Assembly: GCA_004194705.1 (NCBI GenBank)
Contig: SADC01000874.1
Location: 33,346-97,345, forward strand
Direction: 5' to 3'
DNA length: 64,000 nucleotides
Origin: Ditylenchus dipsaci
Lineage: Eukaryota > Nematoda > Chromadorea > Rhabditida > Anguinidae
Position numbers and translations under genes: made by a program. The notes under the pieces were generated by a model. The model was given only the letters and a program-made list of their open reading frames with translations. It was not told the DNA's origin and searched no databases. This document shows, piece after piece, positions 11,537-23,300 of this stretch (the stretch's first letter is position 1; every line of letters starts with the position of its first letter).

Positions 11537-14197
11537 ATGTCTTCTTCTAACAAAGGCTATGTCAAGTTGACCAATGACGCTAGTTCTTCAGGCACCTTTG
11601 TGCATGACACATTTCAGCAACAACAGGTATACTGTCTTAAAACTTGTGATGGTAGTCTTCTCTCAATTCTACGGCATCCAGGCCGTAAAGTGGAGAGTAC
11701 CAAAACTGGGGTGCCATGAAGTCGAGACTTGACTTAGGCTACATAAATCATGGACAAAGCTTTTTTTCCGGTGCAAAAAGACTTTTTTGCTGTAAATCGA
11801 CTTTTTGTGCAAAAAATTGTTTTGTAGTAAAATTCGCGGCAAAAAAGTCTTTTGCACCAGAAAAAAGCTTTGTGCATAAAAATACGTTCACATAATCAAA
11901 AAATCTCTCACCCAGACCCAGGCACTTGTTTACTTCGGGGCGGGAGGAGGTCTTGCTACAAAAGCCCACCTTTTTTGACAGCAACTTACTGTGCGGATAT
12001 TACTAAAAACTAGGGTTGGGTAATTACCCGAAGAAATACGTTTTCCGGAGAATCACCCAACTTTACTAAAAACTCAAAAACGCAGATTATGACACGCAGG
12101 CTTAAGTTGCCTCTAAAACATGAACTATTTTAAGGCTTCGCACAAGAAAAAAGCTGACTTCATATTAGGGGCCACCCGAAGTAAACAAGTGCCCAGACCC
12201 ACACTCGTGTTCGCAAAAAAAATTGATCTAGTCAAAAGTGATGAGTGTGGGAGTGGATCTGAGTGCTATAGTTAACAGGCCATAAATCATATCAAAACCC
12301 AATCGTTTTTCTGCTTTTAAACAAACGAGAATCAGGGTACGATTTTATTTCCTTTGAGCCTTAAATGTATTTGGTATATAATGTCTAGAACACGGTTTTC
12401 ACTTGGCGCTCCTGTGGGTTGGCTTGCAACCATCTGCATCTTCAAGCAGATTTGGGGTCAACCCACAAGAGAGAACCAAGCCGAAATCCTGTTTCTAACC
12501 AACTAATTTGAAATCGGACAAATTTTTACCATGAACTATAACTTAATTTTTATAAAACCTAAATTTTTGGCAATTTAGTCCATTTTGATCGAGCAAGATG
12601 ACACTTTGGAAAGAGTCGGAGAGTCTTTGCGAACCATCAAAAACATGACCCGCCAGATTGGAGATGAACTAGGTGAACAATCTGAGTGAGTCTATATTAA
12701 ATTTTTAGTAAATAAGTCGATAAGTTAGGATGCTGGATGATCTTGGCGCTTCCATGCTGAACACAGACTCCAAAATGAACAATGTGATGAAAAAACTGGC
12801 GAGGTTATCCCATTTGGAAGATGGTTAGTGCATATAAAAAAAATATTCAAAAAAATAATCCGGTTTTCTTTGGCTCAAAACGCAAAGCTAGATTTTTTTC
12901 TAAACGAAAGCTAGATTTGACCTCACGGCTAGACAGTTTTTAAGCAAAGTAATTTTTAAAAAAAAAATTACTAAAAATTGAGGATTTTTGGGTAATGGCG
13001 TTTTTGCCCCTTTTGTCTTTTTTCAAATTCCCGCCTTTTGAACCTCAGTATTTTTTCCATTTCTTGGCACGCGTTTGAGCCCGTCATAATGAGCCCTGGC
13101 TAGTGATGGAAATATTGAAATTTCGGAACTACCGGGACGGGACTTTTAAGAAAAAAAATTCGAGACCGGGACCGGACTTTTCAAAAATTTTGCCGGGACC
13201 AGAAAAAGTTTCGTTCGGGACTTCTAATACAGTTAACTCTCGATAATCCGTCGCCTTCGTGACACTTGGTTTGGTTTTGCCTTAAATAAATTAGGCTAAT
13301 CCGTCACTCGCTAATCCGTCACTCTTGATTATCCGTCACCCCACGGCCGGTCCCGAGGGTGACGGATTATCGAGAGTTGACTGTAAAAGCATTGTTTCAA
13401 AAAAACTTCATTTCACAATATTACATCACAAAAGAGCTAGTGGTTGAAATCTACGACGCGTAGATTCTTGTTCAAAAAAATTAATTGTTCCGCATGCTCT
13501 GTAGAAAGATTTGAACGCCTGTAGTCGTATACATCCCGCGCCACCGAGAATAGCGGCTCACTTGGTACGCTTGTAGCTGGAGCTGATAAGTAGCGACGAG
13601 CTATTTTCGCTAGCACAGGAAATGAACCTTCGTTTTTCTTTAAAAAAGTTGAGTTAATTAAACCTACTCTTTCTGAAAGACTAGAGACGAAGAAAGACGA
13701 AAGACAAGAGAAAAATTGCACGAAAGCGAAAGATTGATAAGAAGAATAATGATAAATTGGCGAAAAAGCTAAAATGTGTGAATTTCTTGACAGTGAAATA
13801 AATAAAAAAGTCCCGAAATTTTTTCGATTTTCGGGACCGGGACTTTTACTCTGAGAGTTCGGGACCACCGGGACCGGACTTTGGCGAAAAATTTCTTCGG
13901 CGGGACGGGACTTTCGGGACCGTCCCGTCCCGCTTCCATCACTAGCCCTGGCCTAAGTTTCTCCAAATGGAAAAATAGACATGCAGTGAACAGCTAAAAT
14001 ACATATAAGGAAAACAGGCGAAAATTCAAAGAAAGTGTACAAACGCTTGATTTTTTTATCAAAAGTCTCAAATGTTAAGTTATAAATTGGGCCTAGTTGA
14101 TAGCCATCTTCAATTATTTAGACAACAGGCAGTGCACAGCCATAATCGTGCTAATTGGACTAATTGTTGTGCTGCTTTTCATACTGGTCATTTGTAG
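11537..14197 (+). CDS. Syntaxin-6-like Qc-SNARE (short form)
   Basis: Coding exons at 11537-11626, 12579-12685, 12729-12823 and 14122-14197; all junctions have gt-ag ends and keep frame. The product runs from a short N-terminus (MSSSNKGYVKL, QQQQ) into a SNARE helix (IEQDDTLERVGESL, IKNMTRQIGDELGEQSEMLDDL, MNNVMKKLARLSHLED) and a C-terminal membrane anchor (IIVLIGLIVVLLFILVI). NVMKKLA.lSH just before the anchor is the signature of the syntaxin 6/10 group, which acts in endosome-to-trans-Golgi fusion. The roughly 100-residue N-terminal helical domain of the family is absent: an in-frame stop lies 27 bp upstream of the ATG with no splice acceptor between. As read, the frame passes through the anchor to a stop at 14294; one extra T in the ttt at 14191-14193 would give a stop at 14195-14197, the family's usual end, and would place the aataaa at 14258 in the 3' UTR. 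POFUT1 follows closely on the same strand. Confidence 0.8.
11910..12206. repeat. Foldback element in STX6 intron 1
   Basis: Left end ggcacttgtttacttcgg is mirrored by ccgaagtaaacaagtgccc at the right. The interior is unique AT-rich DNA containing the segment gggttgggtaattacccga. Confidence 0.65.
13230..13383. repeat. TA-flanked MITE nested in the hAT element
   Basis: Begins cagttaactctcgataatcc and ends with the complement (ggattatcgagagttgactg), flanked by TA. It carries mirrored gtgacggattatc units. It belongs to the same family as the copies at 6798, 16008, 40956 and 60086. Confidence 0.85.
13437..13640 (-). pseudogene. hAT transposase C-terminal dimerisation domain remnant
   Basis: Read on the minus strand, the last 65 or so codons before the stop at 13437 give FLKKNEGSFPVLAKIARRYL, then SAPATSVPSEPLFSVARDV and LSTEHAEQLIFLNKNL. 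This is the classic hAT dimerisation region (fPvLakiAr.yLs.PatSvpsErlFS...r..Ls...ae.liflnknl). The catalytic and zinc-finger parts are gone, so it cannot encode an active transposase. Confidence 0.88.
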
Positions 14198-14355
14198 AAA
14201 TCTACAACCATATCATTTTTTGTATTTATTGTATTTGTGTCCCAAAATATTGATGGTAAATAAAAGAAATTTAATATACCTGGATATTGTCTAACCACAC
14301 ACCAGAAATATGGCAAATCAGTCAGTTGGGTCGGTGCACTAACTAACTTAGTACT

Positions 14356-14371
14356 TTTTTCATCTTTTTAG
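14356..14371 (+). promoter_or_regulatory. Probable trans-splice acceptor upstream of POFUT1
   Basis: A pyrimidine-rich tract ending in ag (ttttcatctttttag) lies 24 bp before the POFUT1 start and about 170 bp after the probable STX6 stop, with an aataaa at 14258 in between. Poly(A) signal, short gap and acceptor is the arrangement of a nematode operon, where the downstream gene receives a spliced leader. That is inference; an ordinary 5' UTR intron would look the same. Confidence 0.5.
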
Positions 14372-14395
14372 CTTTACTAAAAAAATTCTTTTTTG

Positions 14396-17300
14396 ATGCA
14401 TGGTCTTCTTTTACCACTATCACTGTTAGCTGTATTGAGTGGTGTAATTACAAAAGATGGTGTATATGAAGTGGATACTGCAGGATATTTGCTCTACTGT
14501 CCTTGCATGGGTAGGTTTTTGCAATTAAACATTTTCTGTCAATGACAAAGAAATTGAAAGAGCCTTATGCAGAACGTCGAATTCAAATTTGCAAATGAGG
14601 TCGGAAAATCAATTAGCATTTACCGAAATTGGATCATAGGTATGTGCCGTGTTAGCTCAGTTGGTCTAGAGCGTTAGGCTTTTACCCCGTTACCTAATGG
14701 TCATGGGTTCGACTCCCATACACGGCTAATTTTTTATTTTCATCAGTTTATGGCATACTAAAGGGAAAAGTACAGCTCGTAGTGGTTTTTTCCCAAATGT
14801 ATAAAAATAACCTTTTTTCCAGAAAAATTTATTCTCAGACACTTTAGTAAACAAGTTTCTTCAGGGACCCCGATTATAAGGCGAATTTTTTTTTGAATTC
14901 TCGATGGCGACCAGACATATTCTACTATTAGTAGAATTTGTCGCGCGACATTTTTTACTATTTTTTGGTGCCACAGCATGTTAGGAAGGACTAAACGATG
15001 ATTTTCATGCCTTTTTCGCAATTTGGAAAACACGTTTGAGTTCATCCTAACATACGCTGGCCTGCCCTGCACCTAAGCCAAAAAAAAACTTAAAAGTTGT
15101 TGAAAAAAATTAACAGGAGGGACCCAGGCGAAAAAATTTTGGGGCCCGTCAACACATATAGAGCCAAAAATTTATTTTTTGAGTTCTTGTGATAAAAAAG
15201 GGAATAAATGAAAAATTATAGCGCACTTATCTTCCAATACCCTTTACCTTGGTTCCTCAAAGCAAAAAGTCGATTTCTGGTCAAAATTACTATTTTTCTG
15301 GTTAGTTTTTTTAATAATGGTCGGCTGCGATCTGAAACACGTTTTCTACACGGGCTAAAACATAAAAAACCCATTTTGGGATGCTTTGGCAAAACACCTA
15401 ATAACCTAGTCCGGAAGCTTACAACTTAGAGCTCCAGGCAGATTTTAAAATTTGCCAGCCAAACAGACGCATTCCTCCTGCCGAGAGTTGACCTTGACAC
15501 GCTTTCTGAGCAGAGTTGTTTTGTAAAAATTTGCAGATTTTCAGGACGTTTCGGAAACCAAATGTAAGTTATTTGTTCAAGTAATGATCTATTTACAGAA
15601 TTATTTGAGGAACAGTTTCTGGGCTCGCTCAACTTTGCCCAAACACTCAATAGAACATTAGTGTTGCCTCCTATAGTGGAATATCCTGAGAGGTCCACTC
15701 GAGCCGTAAAATTTTCAAAATATTTTTCCAATAAAAATTAGGGTACTTATCTCGTTTGGGTCACTTCTCAAAAATTCGGAGGTGGGAGATGGTGTTAAAC
15801 GATATAAGTACCAAAATTAGGTTCAGAAAATGGTTGCTTAAGTTCAGAAAATGGTTGATTTTGAAGACTACTTTCAATTGCAACCATTGCTTGGTTTTCA
15901 TCGAGTCATACCAGCTGGTCTATTTATGCAGACAATAGCTCTACAAATTTGGCCTCAAGACACAAGAAAGGGTAATTTTACTCTTACTAATTTTACTCTC
16001 TTGTATACAGTTGAACCTCGCTATAGTGGCACCCCCAAAAGTTCGTTCCCGCCTAGGGTCCTTTTACTTTTTTTACCCAAAATTTGTTTCATTTTCAAAA
16101 AACGATCGGCGAAATCGGAATCCTTACGATATTTGCGACCAGACTGTCATAACAGAATCAATAAAATATTTCGAAAATATAAATAAATATAAAATATTTA
16201 AAAAGTGTCGGACTCTAGGCGGGAACGAACTTTTGGAGGTGCCACTATAGCGAGGTTCAACTGTACCGCCGAAAAATGGTTCATTTTCTAGATGACGAGT
16301 ATTATACGCGCCCCCCCCCTTCCCCTAAAACCACTCATTTTTTCACTTTCTGTCTGAAAATGACTTTCTCTTAGCAAGCTCTATTGTTTTACCTGTGTAT
16401 GCTGTTAGGAAGAGTAAAAATCAAGGGTATATACCAGGGCTGTAATCTCAAAATTCTTTAAAAAAGGATACTATCACAAGAAAGGAATTTAAAGGAAAAA
16501 GTGCATTTTATCTAGTGCTTATCGCCATTTTGAAACGAAAAAAAAAAGATTTCGACTGAAACTTCAAAAATAAAAAAAGATTTGGGGTCCCGAAAAAATA
16601 TATATCTTTTTAAAAAATACATATGGCAGCCCTGGTATATACGCATACCCTTATTCATTTGATACGATCCATTTCCTAAAGAAGCCAGGAAATGACTTAG
16701 GTGGTTGGGAGCAGAAATAATTCTTATCCGCTCTCCAGGCCCCTGGTTTAATTCTAACTTGTGAGAATTATTTTTTCTAAATATTGACTGCCATCGAAAA
16801 GTGTGTATTTAGTCGGCTGCTGGAGACCTCGGCCTGGCATCCACGAGAAATCTCTCAGCTGTCACGCCACTGAAGGCAATCCATTTGGTCCATTTTGGCA
16901 GAGTTTGGGTGTGGAATTTGTGGACGATTTTTATTTTGGAGATGCTACCGGTGGATATGATCTCACCAATGAGGACACACTCATCCAATGGAAAACTAGG
17001 TTGGATACTATTTTCAAATCTTTCTGTGATCGAGCAATTACTAAAACAATGTTTTGGTCTCCGCATTGTTTTTTTTTTTCAAAAACCGTCTTCCATTTTT
17101 TTCAGTGAGGTCACCCTCAAGTTGGGTCCGAAACTTTTTTACCTCAGTTTTTAGAGTCTTTTGTCAGTTGTCTTCAGTCAAGGCTTTTTTTTTGCTAAAT
17201 AAGCTAGCGTGACTAAAATCTAGAAGAGTGAAAGGTTGCAGCAAATATATCAACACTCATGCTGTTTACAACATACAGTCGCCTTCTAATTGAACGCCCT

Positions 17301-20300
17301 TTTTTTGGCCGTCTTACAGGCGACCTTAAACAAAAAGGCATCTGGAGAGCGTTTTAAAATGGTCATACGAAAATAATCATTCATATTTTCTAAGTAATAG
17401 TAGTGCAGGGATTGCGAGCCATCTCCAGTTTCTACTATGTTTTAAGCATTTTAAACTAAATTTTGATTTGAAGGATTGAGGTAAGCTAGAATCTTAAATG
17501 TGACCTTGGTCTCTTAGGGTAATTTTTTTGCAAAGAGAAATTATAGCTTGAAATGCTTAAAACGTGTTAAAAACACCGTTAAAGGAGCATGCTTTCCTAT
17601 TGATAAGTCAATTGTTGATATTTGAATTCCCGGGGACAAAATCCTACACTAGGGTTTTGGCACGAATTGTTTTTTGAATGCAAACATTTTCTGTTTGAAA
17701 TATTCATTTTGAATTCTCGAATCAATATCGGTGTATTTCGCTGATCTGCTGCGATTTTTACGTTTTTTCTGGCTCGAAGATTGTGTTAACTGAGATGTTG
17801 CGTGCTGATTTGTGGATCTCTGTGCCTAATTGGCATTTTTTTGTTTCAGAACATCGACAAGTCGGTAAAGAAGTGTGACTACGCTGCTCTGAAATGCATT
17901 AGATACGTTTTTTCAGCTATTTTGCCGTCTTTTTCTTTTCTTTTGTTCGTTCTTTTCAGGTTTCTTGCAAGGTGAATTATACTGGTCGCTTGGGATCTGG
18001 TGCTGCTGTCTATTTGGATGCCGTCATTCAGTGTCTCTTTGTTCAGGTTTTTAAAAATGTAAAACTCGCAGCAGATCAGCGAAGTACACCGATATTGATT
18101 CGAGAATTCAAAATGAACATTTCAAACAGAAAATGTTTGCATTCAAAAAACAATTCGTGCCAAAACGATAGTGTAGGATTTTGTCCCCGGGAATTCAAAA
18201 ATCAACATTTGACTTATCAACAGGAAAGCATGCTCCTTTAAAGGGGGTGGGTAAACTTTATATACGCATCGCCTTTTGTCGAAATTTCAGGTCTCTCTGG
18301 GGGACTGACATTCGACTCGCTACAAAGTGTGACTCGCTACAGTTTTTTCAAATTGGCGCCTTTTGTGCTCAGTCTAGGACACACGTTTGAGTTCGTCCTA
18401 ACGTGCGCTGGCCTACCCTTGCCTAAGCCTAAGGCCTAAGTTAAAAAAGTTAAAAGAACATGCAAAAAAACAGTCAAAAAAATGAAATTAAAAAATTCGA
18501 TTCTGTAGCGAGTCACAATTTGTAGCGAGTCGCAGTTTTACTCTCTGGGGTGTTTTAATTTACTTTTTAGTAAATTTTTGACTTTTAGGTCCAAAAATAA
18601 TCGAGCAATCGAATGCAACCATTTCCAGCACTGATTTGATGTCAGCAACTGCCTCAATTTTGTGATTTTTGGCAAATACCCCTTAAAATTAAAGGAAACC
18701 AGCCAAAATGATGCGTATTTAGACTAATATGGCCTCAGCCTCCATCAATTTTATTTATTTGTCCACGCGTTAAGTGACTTATAGAGTAAGAATTTCATGA
18801 GGAACAAGATAGAAATTTTTTCACACCAAAATCACTTCACAAAACACGGTAGCTAGCGAAGGTTTGACCAAGGAACAATAGAGTACAATTGAGGGGGAAG
18901 ATTTCGGTATTATTTAGGAGCTGACTTTTATTGTGATTTCAATTTACATTATTTCATACAACCATATGCTGAAAATGACGGCAAGAAGCAGGGCTAAATT
19001 TTCAGTGTAAGGTTGCAAATGAGTATGTAAATTAAACTTGGGAAAAACGTCAGTTCCAGGATACTACCGAAAAGTACTGGCATAGTCCTATTTAGGATTT
19101 CATCGAATTGAACATGGTTCAATGTTTTTTGAATTCTAGCTAAAACTTTATACTAACTTTTTATCTGTATAATAGCTCAAATGAAAGCCCATAAGCTTGG
19201 CTACATTTTGTGTGGTTTTGAAAAATCTTTGACAAGAAAGAGTCTTACGGTGACAATAAAAAATTGCAAATTACGCACTGAATCCGGAGTGCACGGGGTT
19301 CAGAATTTTGAAAGTGAGTTTTGTCGTCAATTTTAATTTTGTATGAGGTCAGCTTTTATTGATGCAGAAAAATACTAAATTAGATAAAAAATCATTCAAA
19401 TCACAAAATTTGATAAATTGACGCTACTGGGATATACCCCCCCCTCCCACAATAATTTTTCAGGTACCCCAAAAACCATACTTTTTTTTGAAAAATGCTG
19501 CAATTAGTAAGGGTTGTCCCTGAGCCTAATGCCTAGTGGCCAAAGCATAAGGCTAAGCCTGAAAATTGTTGGTAAGACGACACTTGGAGCTGGGGACACT
19601 TGGAGCTGGACAGTTGGAGCTGGTTTTATAAAAGACACTTGGAGCTGGACAGTTGGAGCTGGTTTTTTTCAAATTTAGCCCCAATGTGGTTTAATTAATT
19701 TGTAAATTTAACTAAATTTGAAAAAACCAGCTCCAACTGTCCAGCTCCAAGTGTCCCAGCTACAAGTGTCCTAGCCCCAAAATGATTGGGAGGAGGGGTG
19801 TTGTATGTTCCAGCAGCGTTTTTTTTTGGGGGGGGGGGGGGGTGGTGTGTTAAATTCCAGTAGCGCCGATAAATTAAACTTACTTACATCCTTGGCTATA
19901 TCTAACATTTCATCTAATTTATGATCTGAAAATATATCTAATCGAACTGCCAAACTGTTCTGCCTTTCTTTGGGATGTTTTCCAAATAATTCAACAAATC
20001 AACAAGCCTAGTATTCTTGGAAACAACAAATTGTATTGCGGAGAAGCTGTAGAGTAAAGGAAATGAGTGGAATGGGACTGGAATATTTTCGTCTCTCTCG
20101 TAGACTCTAAAGTAAAATTTGAAGTTTCTGCAAGCCAGTACTCTGGACCAAGAAAACAACTGCTGAAGAAAGTATGTAGTATTTTCGCCCCCCGTCACCC
20201 AAAATTTCAGAGTACTGCTTTGCCAGAGGGAACTGATCAATTCTAGGTAAGTTTTCCATTTTTCAACTGCAGATCTTTGAGAAATAACTGGGCTTATATC

Positions 20301-23300
20301 AGCTGTCTTGACCATCCATTTGTTGGATTCGCCAACGCATGCAACTTTTCGACTGGACTAGTCCTGTCACGCTTCCAGAAAAAGTTTAAATCATTGGAAA
20401 AGAGGAAAACATTTTGGTCACAGTCCTCAATGCTCAACCTATCTAGTGAATATAGTGGGGAAGAAGGAAAGTGCCTTTGTATAAAATAGTTTAAGCAGCT
20501 GCTGATGGGAGCTAGGGCATCCAATTCAGATCGGTTGAAGAAGGAGAGTACTTGGAGTAGTGTTTCAATTAAGACATTTTTGTTTGATTGCATGGAAAAT
20601 AATATTTAATATGTAATCGAAGTAAGACTAGAATGCAGCAACCAAATTTCCGAAGGTATGTAAAACTATCATACGAGCGGCTTGTCGTTAGATAATCAAG
20701 CAATATATTGCTACAGTAGTATAGATAAGATAATATATTTCCTCTAATAAGTTGCAAATTATGAGATTTCAAGATTTTTGGGTGCTTAACCAAAATCGTA
20801 ATAGCGGAATCGCTAGAGCTCGTGGGAGTGAAAAAAAGCAAAAAATAGCCATACAAAATATTAACTAGGTCCATAGATGCATACAGGAGCGTGCACAGGG
20901 GAGGGGGGGGGAGGGTGAGGAACATGCCCCCCCCTCAGATTTTTTCCTTTTAGGGGCCCCACCGATGTTACTGGAAGAAGGAAGAGTTTCCGTCAGATTT
21001 TTTTTCAAAAAAGTTGAAGGTAAAATCGCCTAAAAATAGTCCTTAAAAGGGCACGGGCCCCTTTCGTCAGAAATTCCTGCGTATGCCACTGGATGCATAC
21101 CTCCAAAGTCGTGTGGGTGGTTCATTGGAAGGAATACAATAGTAATTACAGTACAAAAACTTTCAAAAATGCAAATAGAGGATCTCGAGGAGCTCAAACT
21201 TCAACCTGCTCCCACTTTTCATTTATGGCGAGTTGTTAAATTGGTCACTCTTGGACCAAGGCATATTGTTTTTTGGGGTTGTTTGTACACATATCTGTCG
21301 TTTTATTTCATTGATGCCAGTTTTGCAGGTTTGAAACTAAAAAACAAAACAGTCAAAAAATGTTAAATAATGCTAAAAAATGTATAGCCCCGAGTGAGAA
21401 ACGAACCAGCTTTGAATTTGTAATTATAAATTTGACATACTTCAGATTTTCGCCTAAAAAGTTTCCTGTACTAGCACTGTCCTCAGCACCTGCTGCATTT
21501 CCTGCTAGACCAGAGCATCGAGTGCTTCAAAAGTATTTGAAGTGGAGCCATTCCATACGGGGAAAAGCCAAAAATTTCAAGCCAACAAATTGGCTAGCCC
21601 TTTTATTGGAATACACCTCAGGAATAATTTTGACTGGGTAAATATTTGACCAAAATAAAAATGATGGAAAAAATATTTGTTCAGGACAATGTGTGTAATC
21701 TGATCAAAGGACCTTCTCATACACCAACACTTTTTGCGTCTGCACAATGCACTGGATACAACAACGAGTTTGGATCACTCACAGAAGAAGCCTGTAAACC
21801 TTCACTAAACACTATTTTAGAGGAGGTGATTTTGTCATTTTTTTAAAAATCAAGCCTGGATAAAATGACACCCCTCAAATCCCATACTTTTCACCTCAAA
21901 TTTTAAAGTCTTCTGTGAATGCTGTTCCATCAGTAAAAAAAGAAGCAATGATTTTGCATTTTCTGATCTCCTGCCTATTTCCTTCTAAAGTTCAGCAAAT
22001 TATCCATAAAAAGCTGGCACTGGGCTTACAATATTTCAAAAATGGCTTAAAAGGACATGCTCGTCGCCGATGGGAATATTTTGAAAGGCGGGTACCAGCA
22101 AAATTTAAACGAGAATTAATTTAACGAAATTTTGGAAAAGTCGAAGAAAAATTACACCTTTAGTGGGAATCGATCCGACAAGCAAATTTCGCAGTTCGCC
22201 GCCGCTATCCCACTAGGCCACTGATGTTACTGGAAGAAGGAAGAGTTTCTGATTAATTATTGCCCGCAGGGTACTTAATTAAAATTTATTTTGAAATAAT
22301 TCTTGTTTGAATTGACCTGGTACCCGCCTTTCAAAATATTCCATCGGCGGCGAGCATGCCCCTTCAATCGCAGAGCAGGATTGTTGGCTCGACATGTCGA
22401 TTTTGGCATTTGCTTTCAAAATGCATACATTCTTCGGCTTTTAGCATGAAAAATTTAAAATTTCCGGCACGACTCGACCTTTCGGCACCCCAATAACCCT
22501 TTTGTAGAGTATTAAAAAAATTAGTAAGCAAAGTCGACCCTACTTGGATACCCCCCCCCAAATCAACTTTTTTTTAAAGTGTTTCCAAACACCTTATATC
22601 GACCTAAAATGGCCTCAGAAGTTCAAAAAAGACATTATTTTTAACTTCTGGTCAATAAAAATCGAGTTTAGGACACTTTTAAATTTTGACTTTTTACCTG
22701 TTTTATCATGTTTTGGTCACTGGAGCTGGGCAAAAACAGTCTCTAAATGCATTTTTGTTCAAGAGTCTTCTCGGAATTATGTCTAAGGTAAGTGAGTGCG
22801 CGCATCTCTAACCAACCAGGCCCCCTGCGCCCCTTCGGAGGCGCAGGGGGCTTGGTTGCTTGGGTTGAGATGCGCACACCCACATACCTTAGACGTAAAT
22901 CACTCGAAAGTGACTCTGGATGCATAAAAATGTATGCATACCAGAGTTTATTTATGCGGTAGGCCCCAGTCAACAAAACTATGTTCAACATCTTCCTTTT
23001 TGTTAGAAATTGGCAGCTTTTTGGTCCATTTCCACTCAAATACAGACCTAAATCCCTTTAAAAATGGTCAAAATGAGTGATTTTGGGTGGTCCCAAAACT
23101 CAGTTTTTTATTGACCAGAACTCAAAAATAATGCCTTTTTTGAACTCCTGAGGCCATTTTAGGTCGATATAGGGTGTTTGGAAACACTTTGAAAAAAGTT
23201 GATTTGGGGGGGGGGGGGTATATCCAAGTAGCGCCGCAAAGTCTTTAATAACGGATCGTCCGGATTTAGGACCAATTTTACTCAGCTTTTGTCGACGGGA

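Larger units (their letters stand above)
13101..13944. mobile_element. hAT element, 844 bp, nonautonomous, with 8-bp target duplication
   Basis: The element starts tagtgatggaa and ends ttccatcacta (inverted repeats) and is flanked by a perfect 8-bp direct repeat, gccctggc, at 13093-13100 and 13945-13952. An 8-bp duplication and such ends are diagnostic of the hAT superfamily. The subterminal regions carry many copies of cgggac/gtcccg. Inside is a remnant of the transposase C-terminus, so it is a deletion derivative of an autonomous hAT. It sits in intron 3 of the syntaxin-like gene and itself contains a TA-flanked MITE. Confidence 0.92.

Noticed and set aside
21915..22124. Coding exon of POFUT1 between exons 7 and 8 ([19 protein letters not shown])
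   Set aside because: Exon 7 joins exon 8 directly in frame and in agreement with the family; this frame runs into a foldback arm and matches nothing in POFUT1.
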